Shown here: piece by piece, positions 7,762 to 16,822 of the stretch
Numbering within the stretch: the stretch's first letter is position 1
Layout: each line of letters starts with the position of its first letter
NCBI RefSeq assembly: GCF_030053415.1
Contig: NZ_JASGBJ010000002.1
Span: 558,001 to 622,000, forward strand
DNA length: 64,000 nucleotides
Origin: Marinobacter sp. CHS3-4
Lineage (GTDB): Bacteria > Pseudomonadota > Gammaproteobacteria > Pseudomonadales > Oleiphilaceae
Direction of reading: 5' to 3'
Translations under genes and position numbers: made by a program
Notes under the pieces: generated by a model
Told to the model about the DNA's origin: nothing
Databases searched by the model: none
What the model saw: only the letters and a program-made list of their open reading frames with translations

Positions 7762-9533
7762 CCCTGCTCGCTGAATTGCATCTGGTGAAGCTGAGCGTAG
7801 GCACCCCCTTTGGCCAGAAGCTCTTTGTGAGCGCCCGACTCCACGATCTCACCCGCTTCCATCACCAGAATACGATCGGCCTTCTCGATGGTCGACAGAC
7901 GGTGCGCAATGACCAGCGTGGTTCTACCCTGCATGACCGTTTCCAGTGCCTCCTGGATGTGGCGTTCAGACTCGGTATCCAGAGCCGATGTGGCTTCATC
8001 GAGAATCAGAACAGGCGCATCTTTCAAGAGCGCCCGAGCAATGGCCAGTCGCTGACGCTGCCCACCGGATAACATAATCCCGTTGTCGCCGATGACGGTT
8101 TGCATTCCGTCAGGCATCCGGTCAATAAATTCCAGCGCGTGCGCCTTTGCCGCTGCCTCGCGAATTTGTTCTTCTGAACATTCACGCAAAACACCATAGG
8201 CAATGTTGGCTGCCACCGTGTCGTTAAACAGAACCACATTCTGAGTGACCAGTGCAATTTGGGCTCGGAGCGCTTCCAGCGAGAATTCCGGAAGTGAATG
8301 TCCATCCAGACGAATGTCACCTCCGGAGTATTCGTAGAAGCGCGGCAGCAGGCTGACAAGGGTCGACTTGCCACTTCCGGAACGACCCACGAGTGCAACG
8401 CTCTGCCCAGGGGGGATGGTCATTGATATGTTCTTCAGCACATCGTCCAGTTCTTCGCCGTAGCGGAAAGACACCTGATCAAACTCGATGCGCCCCTCAA
8501 CGCGATCAGGCTGATAGGTGCCCTCATCTTTTTCCGGCTGTTCATCCATGGTTGAGAAAACATCGTGCGACGCGGCCACGCCCTTCTGGATCTCAGCGTG
8601 AACCGAGGTGACCTGCCGGATGGGCTTGGACATTGTCGACGCCGCCGTGATGAAAGCCACCAGTTCGCCCGTCGTCATGCCACTGCGAATGCCCGGTGAC
8701 AGCATGGTCCAGACCAGTGACGCAATCGCAAACGCCACAAGTAACTGGATCACCGGCACACTGACGGCCTGAGTTGTCGCCATCTTCAGGCTTTGCTTGA
8801 GGTTCTTGTCGTTCATCTCGCGGAAACGTTCCCGCTCATAGTGTTGGCCACCGAACACCCGCACGACGCGATAACCGGTAATGCTTTCGGATGCGACATG
8901 GGTGATATCGCCCATGGACGACTGGATACGTTGGCTGATCCTGCGGAATCGGCGACTGGCATAGGTTACAACAGCACCGATCAGCGGGCCGACAACCAGG
9001 AAAAGCAGGGTCAGTTTCCAGTTGGTGTAAAACATGAAGCCAAGAAGACCTAGTATGGTCAGCCCTTCCCGGAACATGATCGTGATGGCGTTGCTGGTGG
9101 CGGCAGCCACCTGCTCCACGTTGAAGGTCAGCTTGGACACCAGTCGGCCAGAGGCGTTGGCGTCGAAATAGTAGGACGGCAGCTTCAGCAGGCGGTCAAA
9201 CACGTCCTGACGGAGCGCGTTGATCACGTTTCGACCCACGTAATTGATAAAATACTGGCCCAGAAAGGTGCCCAGACCACGTAAGGCGAACACACCAACA
9301 ATGGTCAGGGTAAGCAGAATGCGATTTTCGTCGGTCGGGTTCTCCAGGGCGGTGATCACGTACTCCATGGCTGCAGCCATACCCGTGGAGGCACCAGCGT
9401 AGATAACATTGCCCAGTACAGACAGCAGAAACGCCACCCAAAACGGCTTTACGTAAGCCAGGAGTCGTTTGTAGGTCTCCCAATTGGAATCAGGGTTCTT
9501 CGGCCGGGCAGAGTAGTCCTTCGACTCTGTCAC
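7758..9533 (-). CDS. msbA: Lipid A export ATP-binding/permease protein MsbA
   Basis: Half-size ABC exporter that flips the lipid A core across the inner membrane as a homodimer. At 591 residues it has six membrane helices in the first 320 residues, then a nucleotide-binding domain with Walker A GRSGSGKST, the signature LSGGQRQRLAIARAL, Walker B LILDEATSALD and the switch histidine in IAHRLST. Four-bp overlaps with exbD upstream and lpxK downstream place it in the middle of an exbB-exbD-msbA-lpxK operon. Confidence 0.95.
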   Translation of the reverse strand: MTESKDYSARPKNPDSNWETYKRLLAYVKPFWVAFLLSVLGNVIYAGASTGMAAAMEYVITALENPTDENRILLTLTIVGVFALRGLGTFLGQYFINYVGRNVINALRQDVFDRLLKLPSYYFDANASGRLVSKLTFNVEQVAAATSNAITIMFREGLTILGLLGFMFYTNWKLTLLFLVVGPLIGAVVTYASRRFRRISQRIQSSMGDITHVASESITGYRVVRVFGGQHYERERFREMNDKNLKQSLKMATTQAVSVPVIQLLVAFAIASLVWTMLSPGIRSGMTTGELVAFITAASTMSKPIRQVTSVHAEIQKGVAASHDVFSTMDEQPEKDEGTYQPDRVEGRIEFDQVSFRYGEELDDVLKNISMTIPPGQSVALVGRSGSGKSTLVSLLPRFYEYSGGDIRLDGHSLPEFSLEALRAQIALVTQNVVLFNDTVAANIAYGVLRECSEEQIREAAAKAHALEFIDRMPDGMQTVIGDNGIMLSGGQRQRLAIARALLKDAPVLILDEATSALDTESERHIQEALETVMQGRTTLVIAHRLSTIEKADRILVMEAGEIVESGAHKELLAKGGAYAQLHQMQFSEQG

Positions 9534-9952
9534 TTGGACTCACCCTGGCGCTCGGTTGTGATGCTCAGTTTGGCGAAACCCAAAGAACCCGCCACATCCA
9601 TAGCACGCACCACAAATTCATGAGGCGTTCTGGCATCGGCCGTAATGATGAATGGCAAAGAGGTGTCGCTACCCGCCAGTTCTTTTACCGCCCGCTCAAG
9701 GGTTTCCCTGCGATTATTGACCAGGGCGCGGTCATTCAGTCGGTACTGACCATCGGAATTGATCACCACGTCAATCAGCTCAGCTTGCTGCTCTGATCGC
9801 TCGCCATTGGCTTCGGGCAGCTCAATGTTCAGGTGACTCTCTCTTGTGAAGGTGGTCGACACCATAAAAAAAATCAGCAGCAGGAACACCACGTCGATCA
9901 GAGGGGTCAGGTCGACGCCAACTTCCTGGCTTCTCTGGCGCTTGAACTTCAC
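9530..9952 (-). CDS. exbD: ExbD/TolR family motor protein
   Basis: A 140-residue bitopic inner-membrane protein: short cytoplasmic N terminus, one membrane helix (about 16-34) containing the essential Asp in LIDVVFLL, and a periplasmic domain ending near LSITTE. Such proteins use the proton gradient with ExbB/TolQ to energise outer-membrane processes. It lies 5 bp after exbB and overlaps msbA by 4 bp. No tonB, tolA or receptor gene is nearby, so the energised partner is unknown. Confidence 0.9.
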   Translation of the reverse strand: MKFKRQRSQEVGVDLTPLIDVVFLLLIFFMVSTTFTRESHLNIELPEANGERSEQQAELIDVVINSDGQYRLNDRALVNNRRETLERAVKELAGSDTSLPFIITADARTPHEFVVRAMDVAGSLGFAKLSITTERQGESK

Positions 9953-9957
9953 GGTGT

Positions 9958-10584
9958 TCAGGCTCCTTCCACGTCGATTTCGCGGTCGCCGTGGACCACC
10001 TCAACCAGCTTGATGGCTTCCTGTTCCATCCCTACCACCAACTCATCCACGCGGCGGATGAAGTAGCGGTGGCAAATCAGCGCCGGAATCGCAACGCTCA
10101 GCCCGGAAGCCGTTGTGATTAATGCCTCGGAAATGCCTCCCGCCAGATTGCCCGCATTGCCAACCCCCGCCAGTTGAATCTCGGCAAAGACCTTGATCAT
10201 ACCGATGACGGTACCCAGAAGGCCTAACAAAGGGGTAATCGTTGCCACAGTGCCAAGCGGGTTCAGGAAGCGTTCGAGATCGTGGATGACCTGGCTGGCT
10301 TCATGCTCGATGCTTTCCTTCATGATTTCGCGGCCGTGCTTGGCGTTCATCAGACCGCCTGCCAGTATCCTGCCCAGCGGAGACGACCCTTGCAGCGCTT
10401 TGAGCTTTCTGCCATTTAATTCTTTCTTTTTGATCCAGCGCCAGAGCTCATTAATGGTTTGCTGAGGCGCTACCCTCGAGGGCCGGAGCGAATAAAACCG
10501 CTCAAGAATGATGGCAAGGGCGAGAATGGAACAGGCAATGATTGGCACCATAAGGATGCCACCCGCTTTCAGAAGCTCGAACAC
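9958..10584 (-). CDS. exbB: ExbB/TolQ/MotA family proton channel protein
   Basis: A 208-residue inner-membrane protein with three hydrophobic segments: an N-terminal one (about 8-28), then two in the C-terminal half, including the conserved TITPLLGLLGTVIGMIK segment of ExbB/TolQ proteins. It forms the proton-driven stator with ExbD. The start is GTG at 10584 with GGGAG upstream. It heads the exbB-exbD-msbA-lpxK operon, and its leader contains interleaved inverted repeats (10604-10636). Confidence 0.9.
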   Translation of the reverse strand: MFELLKAGGILMVPIIACSILALAIILERFYSLRPSRVAPQQTINELWRWIKKKELNGRKLKALQGSSPLGRILAGGLMNAKHGREIMKESIEHEASQVIHDLERFLNPLGTVATITPLLGLLGTVIGMIKVFAEIQLAGVGNAGNLAGGISEALITTASGLSVAIPALICHRYFIRRVDELVVGMEQEAIKLVEVVHGDREIDVEGA

Positions 10585-10603
10585 GCTGGGTCTCCCTGAT
10601 TAT

Positions 10604-10636
10604 TTACAAGCCGCGCGACTATTGTTTGTAAGCGGC
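10604..10636. repeat. Interleaved inverted repeats in the exbB leader
   Basis: Two pairs interlock: TTACAA (10604-10609) with TTGTAA (10626-10631), and GCCGC (10610-10614) with GCGGC (10632-10636). In the exbB mRNA they could form two mutually exclusive hairpins or a compact pseudoknot about 20 nt before the start codon. They could also simply be an operator. The structure is seen; any function is inference. Confidence 0.35.
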
Positions 10637-10694
10637 GACACTTTAGCATAGCTCTCTATACTCGCTACACCCGCCAGCAAGCAGAAATTGCAGG

Positions 10695-13139
10695 CTAATC
10701 TGCACCAGTGCCCCGACGGATCCAGAACGGCGCCGATGTTCTTGCTTCCTCCACTATCACGTCTTCCAGCCCGAACACTAGACGTATGGCGCCCGAAGAA
10801 GCTGTATTAAACACCCTGCTGCCACTGGCTTCGTAGCGGCTTACAATCTCTGGATGCGGATGGCCGTACCGGTGCCTGTAGCCAGCGCTGAAAACCACCG
10901 TGTCAGGCTGCAATGCATCCACCCAGTACCGGGAAGACGATGTTTTACTACCATGATGGGGCGCAAGGACCACCAAATGGCTGCTTCTGATCGCCTCCAA
11001 TTCGCCCTGTTCATCAAGAAAGGCCCGCTCGGCCTGTTCACTGATGTCGCCACTCAGAATCAGCGTCTGACGACCTTGATTGAATGACAAGGTTAGTACA
11101 CAGGACGCGTCATTGCCTTGCGCGCCTTCCACGGAACGCCAGTAAGAAAAAGACCGTTGTGAAATCCTGGAAGACTCACAGAATTCAACCCGACCACCAA
11201 GCTCTGAATCCAACCTTTTCCGCAGCCTTTCCGGTTCGCCGCTGATAATCCGGCCCACTGAAACGTGCTCGTGCAGCTGCGGAATGCCGCCCGAGTGGTC
11301 ATTATCAGCATGGCTGATGACCAGGGTATCAATGTGTTCAATGCCAAGCGCCCGAAGATTCGGTACCACCACCGATTCAACCGCAGAGTATACGCCCTCC
11401 AGTTCCGGGCCGGTGTCGTAAAGCAGGGTTCTACCCTCGTGTCGAACCAGCAACGAAAGACCCTGCCCGACATCCCAGACCCACACTTCCGACAGAGTAT
11501 AGGGATTCTTATTGGCTCCAAGAGGCTGAACCACATATACCGCCGAAAACGTCAGCCAGAAAATCACGACCGTGACCGCCATCAGCCGGAATCCGGTGAA
11601 AGGAAGTACCAGTGCCAGAACGATAACGACTGCGGCAGGGATCAATTGACTCATTGGCGGCATCAAGAGCGGAAGTTCAATCGTTGATATTCCCTGAAGA
11701 AACCACCAGAAGCCGCCCAACAGCATGTCCAGGCCACCGATAGCCAGGTCGCCAATGCCTGGTGCCAACAGCAGAATCACTGCGCACGCGAAGATCGCAG
11801 GCATCACCAGAAGTGAAACCAGAGGAATGGCAATAAGGTTTGCGACAAATCCGATTGCTGGCTGTCCCTGGTCCAGAAAAGCCAGAATAGGCCAGAGTGC
11901 AGCGAATATCGCCACTTGCGCCAGAATCAAGCTCTGCCACCAGGGTTTCTGACCAAGAAGCCCGCTGAACACCAGGGTCAGCACCGCCACGGCACCAAAC
12001 GATAACCAGAAACCCTGGTCCAGAGGAGACAGTGGATCGAGCAGTAACACCAGAAAAAAGGCGATCAGTACCGCATCAAACGGCTGACTTTTACGGGCAG
12101 AAAGCACCCACCAACAAGCGACCATAACCATGAGAAGCGCACGCCGGGTAGGAACGGAAAAACCCGCCGCCAATGCATAAATTAACGTAACTGAACACAC
12201 CATTGCGAAAGTGATTACCCGCAGGCGCGCGGGGGAAAGCCAGGGTTCCGGCGCCCAGATCAGCAGCCGCCGAATCAGAAATCCCGCAGCAATGGCGACC
12301 AGACCCAGGTGAAGACCGGATATCGCGACCAGATGAATGGTGCCCGTTGCCTTCAGGACCTGCCAGTGATGAGCCTCAAGGTCACCCCGGTAGCCCAACA
12401 TCAGAGAGGCAATCAGCGGCGCCGACTCTGCATTTCCCAAATGAGCTTTCAGGCCGTCGACCAGTGTTCCACGCCACCGATGATAATGGCAGGTGATGCC
12501 ACACGGCACTGAGAGATCTGGCTCGACAGCCCGAATGGTCCCGGTTGCTCCGTAGCCCTGACGGAACAGCCAGGATTCGTAACGAAATCCGCGGGGATTA
12601 ACCGCACCGTGGGGACGCTTCAGAACAACGGTCAGTCGCAACTGCGGCGGCAAATCTCTGCGAGCGTCTTCGCCGTACCAGGACAGTCGCAGTCGAGAAG
12701 GGAGATTTTCCGCGTCAAGGTGGTGCCATTGAGACACACAGAATGGAAACCTGACACTGCCAAAACTTCCGGGCTCGGGCACTCCACACAGGGTGCCTGA
12801 GACACTCACTATTTTGCCTTCCATTGATTGGGGCAGGCGCTCCGCGAGTTGCGTTTTGGCTTGCCAGATCGACCAGGCAAAGCCGGCCAGGAAAGCAGCA
12901 ATCATTACGCAAAGAAAAGTGCCCGGAAGTTTTCGACCGGAGATTCTTCCATACAGGGGTGGCAAAAAGGCCAACGCTGTCACTAAGATAACCCAGTGCA
13001 GAGGTGGCAAAGCCGTCTGGCCATACAGTAAGATAACGCCGCTACCAAAGCAGGCGAGGCCAACCCTGGCCACTAAACTTCCGGACAATCCTTGTCCCCT
13101 TAATTGTCGACAGAACTTCCCTATGCCAAAGAAGTTCAT
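10695..13139 (-). CDS. comEC: DNA internalisation competence protein ComEC/Rec2
   Basis: An 814-residue polytopic inner-membrane protein that moves single-stranded transforming DNA into the cytoplasm. It has N-terminal membrane helices, the central Competence domain (HLVAISGLHLGL near residues 270-280) with further helices, and a C-terminal metallo-beta-lactamase-like domain with SHADNDHSGG and APHHGSK. The start is uncertain: the ATG at 13139 has no ribosome site and overlaps the divergent DUF2062 start, whereas a TTG at 13085 has AGGGGACAAGGA upstream and a GTG at 13070 has GGAAG. No pilus or other competence gene is in the window. Confidence 0.9.
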   Translation of the reverse strand: MNFFGIGKFCRQLRGQGLSGSLVARVGLACFGSGVILLYGQTALPPLHWVILVTALAFLPPLYGRISGRKLPGTFLCVMIAAFLAGFAWSIWQAKTQLAERLPQSMEGKIVSVSGTLCGVPEPGSFGSVRFPFCVSQWHHLDAENLPSRLRLSWYGEDARRDLPPQLRLTVVLKRPHGAVNPRGFRYESWLFRQGYGATGTIRAVEPDLSVPCGITCHYHRWRGTLVDGLKAHLGNAESAPLIASLMLGYRGDLEAHHWQVLKATGTIHLVAISGLHLGLVAIAAGFLIRRLLIWAPEPWLSPARLRVITFAMVCSVTLIYALAAGFSVPTRRALLMVMVACWWVLSARKSQPFDAVLIAFFLVLLLDPLSPLDQGFWLSFGAVAVLTLVFSGLLGQKPWWQSLILAQVAIFAALWPILAFLDQGQPAIGFVANLIAIPLVSLLVMPAIFACAVILLLAPGIGDLAIGGLDMLLGGFWWFLQGISTIELPLLMPPMSQLIPAAVVIVLALVLPFTGFRLMAVTVVIFWLTFSAVYVVQPLGANKNPYTLSEVWVWDVGQGLSLLVRHEGRTLLYDTGPELEGVYSAVESVVVPNLRALGIEHIDTLVISHADNDHSGGIPQLHEHVSVGRIISGEPERLRKRLDSELGGRVEFCESSRISQRSFSYWRSVEGAQGNDASCVLTLSFNQGRQTLILSGDISEQAERAFLDEQGELEAIRSSHLVVLAPHHGSKTSSSRYWVDALQPDTVVFSAGYRHRYGHPHPEIVSRYEASGSRVFNTASSGAIRLVFGLEDVIVEEARTSAPFWIRRGTGAD

Positions 13140-13656
13140 GAAACGGTATTTACCGACGCCCGAGCGAGTGAGAGCGATCCAATCGCTGCACTTTCTGGGC
13201 GATGTTCTTCATGAACCGAACCTCTGGCACATCAATCGCCACTGTGTGGCACGCGCCTTTCTGATCGGTATCTTTTTTACGTTTATCCCAATGCCGTTTC
13301 AGATGATCGCTGCCGCGTTCTGTGCTATCTGGTTCAACGCTAACCTACCGTTATCTGTCGTATTGGTGTGGATCAGCAATCCCATCACCATGCCGCCCAT
13401 GTTTTACTTCAACTATAAGATCGGCGCCATGATACTGGATCGACCGGTGCTTGATTTTGAGTTCAATCTTTCATGGAGCTGGATCAGCGAACGCTTGATG
13501 GATATCGGCATCCCGCTCTATCTGGGTTCACTTCTGGTGGCGACCATTGCAGCGTGCTCGTCCTATCTGATCATTCAGTACCTTTGGCGACGCAAAGTCA
13601 GAAAGGACTGGCAAGAACGTAAACAGACAAGGCAGCCGATTGATCAGGACTCCTGA
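13138..13656 (+). CDS. DUF2062 integral membrane protein
   Basis: A 172-residue protein of the DUF2062 family, with an N-terminal amphipathic region followed by hydrophobic segments containing the family's conserved IPMPFQM and SNPITMPPM stretches, and a basic C-terminal tail. The biochemical role is unknown; the family is common next to comEC and lol genes. The ATG at 13138 has AAAGAAG upstream and is preferred over the ATG at 13123, which lacks a ribosome site. Its 3' end overlaps lolD by 13 bp in convergent orientation. Confidence 0.85.
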   Translation: MKRYLPTPERVRAIQSLHFLGDVLHEPNLWHINRHCVARAFLIGIFFTFIPMPFQMIAAAFCAIWFNANLPLSVVLVWISNPITMPPMFYFNYKIGAMILDRPVLDFEFNLSWSWISERLMDIGIPLYLGSLLVATIAACSSYLIIQYLWRRKVRKDWQERKQTRQPIDQDS

Positions 13657-14354
13657 TGCAGCTGCCCCTGCTCCAGCCGGAGCACACGACCCAGGCTGCG
13701 AGCCATGGCCATGTCATGAGTCACCAGAACGAATGCGATACCAATCTGATCACGCAGCGTTTCTATCAGCGCCTGAACACCCTGCCCGGTCTGCTCGTCA
13801 AGATTACCAGTCGGCTCATCCATTAAGACGCAATCCGGCTCGTTGACCAGCGCCCGAGCAATAGCCACGCGCTGGCGCTCTCCGCCTGACAGTTCGCCGG
13901 GTTTGTGCTGCAGGCGACTGGCCAGCCCGACCCGATCAAGCATGCTGGATGCGCGCTCTGTAGCCTGTTTCACCGACTGCCCAGAAAGCGTTCCCGGCAG
14001 CATGACGTTCTCAAGTGCCGAGAATTCAGGCAGCAGATGGTGAAACTGGTACACAAAGCCCAGATGGTGATTCCTGAACCTGGCTCTGGCAGCTTCACTC
14101 AGCCGATGTATGTCCTGGCCACAGATTGATATATGACCGGACGAAGGCCGGTCAAGCCCGCCCAACAGGTTCAGCAAAGTAGTTTTTCCGGCACCGCTGC
14201 TACCAACAATACCGATGGTCTCGCCGGCAGCCACCTTGAGGGAGATATCGGAGAAAATCGTCAGCTCGCTCGGCCCTTCACTGTAAGTTCGGGTCACTTT
14301 TTCGCAGTCGATAACCATCGACTGCTCGGCACCGACTATTGCTTTATCACTCAT
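13644..14354 (-). CDS. lolD: Lipoprotein-releasing ABC transporter ATP-binding protein
   Basis: The ATPase of the Lol system, which extracts outer-membrane lipoproteins from the inner membrane and hands them to LolA. The 236-residue protein has Walker A GSSGAGKTT, the FVYQFHHLLPEF segment typical of LolD, the signature LSGGERQRVAIARAL and Walker B LMDEPTGNLD. The ATG at 14354 has GGAGG at good spacing and overlaps the permease stop by 8 bp. The longer frame to 14390 lacks such a site. Confidence 0.95.
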   Translation of the reverse strand: MSDKAIVGAEQSMVIDCEKVTRTYSEGPSELTIFSDISLKVAAGETIGIVGSSGAGKTTLLNLLGGLDRPSSGHISICGQDIHRLSEAARARFRNHHLGFVYQFHHLLPEFSALENVMLPGTLSGQSVKQATERASSMLDRVGLASRLQHKPGELSGGERQRVAIARALVNEPDCVLMDEPTGNLDEQTGQGVQALIETLRDQIGIAFVLVTHDMAMARSLGRVLRLEQGQLHQES

Positions 14355-15588
14355 ATCGAAGGGCCTCCGCCGGATCAACCCGCGACGCACGCCAGGCCGG
14401 ATAGATGGTTGCCAGTAGACTCATCGCGAGGCCGGCACCGCTGATGATGTACACGTCCTGCCAAAGCAGCTGAGACGGCAGATAGCTGATGAAATAGACA
14501 TCCGAGCTCAGGAACTGGTGCCCGATCACGGCTTCCAACCAGGCGATGAATGCACTGATGTTATAGGCGCCAAGAATACCCAGTGCGGTGCCGACAATCG
14601 TACCCGTCAGGCCGATCACTGCGCCCTGGACAATGAAAATTCGCATGATCCGGCCCGGAGTTGCGCCCATGGTTCGCAGAATGGCGATGTCAGCGGTTTT
14701 GTCGGTGACCACCATAACCAGCGTTGAAACGATATTGAAAGCCGCCACCGCCACGATAAACATCAGTAACAGGCCGATCATGGTCTTTTCCATCCGAATG
14801 GCCTGGAACAAGTTGCCGTGAGTTCGAGTCCAGTCGGAAATGTAGTGGCGCCCGGACAGTTGTCCAGCCACTTCTTCCGCCACTTTGGGCGCCTTGAAAA
14901 GGTCGTCAACCAGAAGCCGGACGCCCTGAGCCTTGCCCGCCGTGCGCATCAGCTTTGACGCGTCGTCCATGTGAATGAGGGTGTAATTGCCATCCAGTTC
15001 CGCTCCGACGCTGAAAACCCCTCGAACCGTAAACCGTTTCAAACGCGGAAGCACGCCAGCCGGAGTAACGGATGCCTCTGGAAGAACGACGGTGACTTTG
15101 TCTCCCAAGCCCAGCCGTAGGCTGGCGGCCATTTGTTTGCCGATAATGATGCCGAAATCACCGGATTTCAGATCCTCCAGCCCACCGGAAATCATGTGGT
15201 TTTCAATGATGGAGACGGTGCGTTCCTGATCCGGCAGAACGCCGTTAAGCACCACGCCACGCACGTTGCCTCCACCGGTTACCATGCCCTGCCCCTGTAT
15301 AAACGGGGCCGCAGCCAGAACCGAAGGATGGGTCTCTACTTCGCGATCAACCGATTCCCAGTCGGTAAGATCCGGATTGCCCTGAATCACTGCATGAGGA
15401 ACCATGCCCAGGATGCGTTGTTTAAGCTCACGATCGAATCCATTCATTACTGAAAGGACGATAATCAATACCGCCACACCCAGCATCAGGCCGATCATTG
15501 AAGTCAGAGATATGAAAGAAATAAAGTGGTTACGTCGCTTGGCAGCGGTGTACCGCAAGCCGATGTATAGTGATAGGGGTCTGAACAT
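14347..15588 (-). CDS. lolC: Lipoprotein-releasing system permease (LolC/LolE family)
   Basis: A 413-residue inner-membrane protein with the Lol permease layout: one N-terminal helix (NHFISFIS followed by SMIGLMLGVAVLIIV), a large periplasmic domain (about 50-270) and three C-terminal helices, ending with the family's RVDPAEALRYE. It works with LolD, which it overlaps by 8 bp. Only one permease gene is present here, whereas E. coli pairs lolC and lolE around lolD; a homodimeric LolF-like arrangement or a second copy elsewhere are both possible. The ATG at 15588 starts the conserved MFRPLSLYIGLRY N terminus. Confidence 0.92.
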   Translation of the reverse strand: MFRPLSLYIGLRYTAAKRRNHFISFISLTSMIGLMLGVAVLIIVLSVMNGFDRELKQRILGMVPHAVIQGNPDLTDWESVDREVETHPSVLAAAPFIQGQGMVTGGGNVRGVVLNGVLPDQERTVSIIENHMISGGLEDLKSGDFGIIIGKQMAASLRLGLGDKVTVVLPEASVTPAGVLPRLKRFTVRGVFSVGAELDGNYTLIHMDDASKLMRTAGKAQGVRLLVDDLFKAPKVAEEVAGQLSGRHYISDWTRTHGNLFQAIRMEKTMIGLLLMFIVAVAAFNIVSTLVMVVTDKTADIAILRTMGATPGRIMRIFIVQGAVIGLTGTIVGTALGILGAYNISAFIAWLEAVIGHQFLSSDVYFISYLPSQLLWQDVYIISGAGLAMSLLATIYPAWRASRVDPAEALRYE

Positions 15589-15701
15589 TGGGAGGAGCCT
15601 GTCGCTGCCTTCTGGTGCTTCGAATTCCCTGCCGTCTACGGTCGGGCAGGAAGCTGCTAAACTACTACTATGAAACAAAAATAATGCGCTATGGAGTATC
15701 A

Positions 15702-16298
15702 ATGGCCGCGCAAGGTACCGATCACGAGAGGTCTGACCCTAACAATCTGCCCGAAGACAGACGGGATTTTTATCGCATCAGCGATCGAGTCGGCCTGCAA
15801 ATCAAACGTCAGATTACCGAGGACAGCACTCCGGAAAGCCTTTTTAACGGCGACCATCTGGACACTCTGCGTACCGAATATCGTCGTCTGGATCAGGACG
15901 TGCGCTCTCAGCTGGCCGCTCTCGCAGAACGGGACAGACTTCTGGCGTCGCTGATCAAATCAGTCAATGGCAAGCTCGATACGCTGGAGCGCATTATGGC
16001 CTTTGAGCAAAATCCGTTGCAACCAGAGGATTGGCAGGAGGTCACGCTCAGCGAGGGAGGCCTTTCCTTTTACTCCACAATAGACGATTTTGCCGTCGGC
16101 GAGCGTATCGCCGTGCGTCTGACCTTGCCTCCCGAGCTGTATCAGCCCCTCGCCACTGCAGAAATAGTCTCGGTAGAGCCAGCGGAGGCCCACTGTTACC
16201 GCATTCACACGGAGTTTTCGAACATCCATGACGCTGATCGCCAGCAAATTGCCCGATACGTATTCAAATGGCAGATCCGTCAACGTCAGAACGAATAA
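15702..16298 (+). CDS. PilZ-domain protein
   Basis: A 198-residue soluble protein. The N-terminal part contains the RRDFYRI element, which resembles the RxxxR arm used by PilZ domains to clasp c-di-GMP. The middle (about 45-95) is rich in charged heptads and may form a coiled coil. The C-terminal part (LSEGGLSFYST, then GERIAVRLTLPP) is PilZ-like, although the usual D/NxSxxG appears as LSEGG, so nucleotide binding is uncertain. The ATG at 15702 has GGAG five bases upstream. It is divergent from the lol genes with 113 bp between starts. Pseudomonas carries a similar gene at this place (recollection). Confidence 0.75.
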   Translation: MAAQGTDHERSDPNNLPEDRRDFYRISDRVGLQIKRQITEDSTPESLFNGDHLDTLRTEYRRLDQDVRSQLAALAERDRLLASLIKSVNGKLDTLERIMAFEQNPLQPEDWQEVTLSEGGLSFYSTIDDFAVGERIAVRLTLPPELYQPLATAEIVSVEPAEAHCYRIHTEFSNIHDADRQQIARYVFKWQIRQRQNE

Positions 16299-16439
16299 TG
16301 AAGGCGAATCCTCCAGAAATTCACCAAACGTCACAGATTTAGGGTGGTTTTTTGAGGCAATCTGTCGCAAATTACAATTTATAAACGTCCGGCATATCGT
16401 TTTCAGATCGGGCAGAACAAGCCAGGGAGTGAGTCACTG

Positions 16440-16748
16440 ATGAAAAATCGCGCAATGCAGATCCTTTGTGCTGCCACAGCCACTGCCACCATGTTGCTGG
16501 CACCGGCGGGCATCACCGTCGCGGAAGAGCTGAAAATGTCAGTGAAAAGCCAGACACAGCGCAGCCTGCAGCAAGATCTGCCCCGTAACGGCCTGAGCGA
16601 ATCCTCTGTCCGCAACGCCTGGGGCGATCCACAGTCAATCACCGGCCCTGTCGGCGAGCCACCCATTACTCAGTGGCACTACGAGAATTTTGTTGTCTAT
16701 TTCGAAGGCAACCGGGTGATCCACTCCGTTCTCAAGCACAATCGCTAA
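16440..16748 (+). CDS. Small secreted protein of unknown function (BamE/SmpA-like motif pattern)
   Basis: A 102-residue protein with an N-terminal signal peptide (hydrophobic run about 7-28, likely cleaved before Glu-Glu). The mature part reads like a small periplasmic domain: GLSESSVRNAWGDP resembles the helix-turn of SmpA/OmlA-type folds, followed by strands WHYENFVVYFEGNRVI. No lipobox is visible. I cannot name the family with certainty. It is preceded by a GGGAGTGAG ribosome site and separated by 141 bp from the PilZ gene. Confidence 0.7.
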   Translation: MKNRAMQILCAATATATMLLAPAGITVAEELKMSVKSQTQRSLQQDLPRNGLSESSVRNAWGDPQSITGPVGEPPITQWHYENFVVYFEGNRVIHSVLKHNR

Positions 16749-16822
16749 AAATCCGGCTTCATCTCCTGACGCAACGCAGTCTGTTCGTTAGAATGACCGC
16801 TTTTTAACAAGGTGCGCCTATC

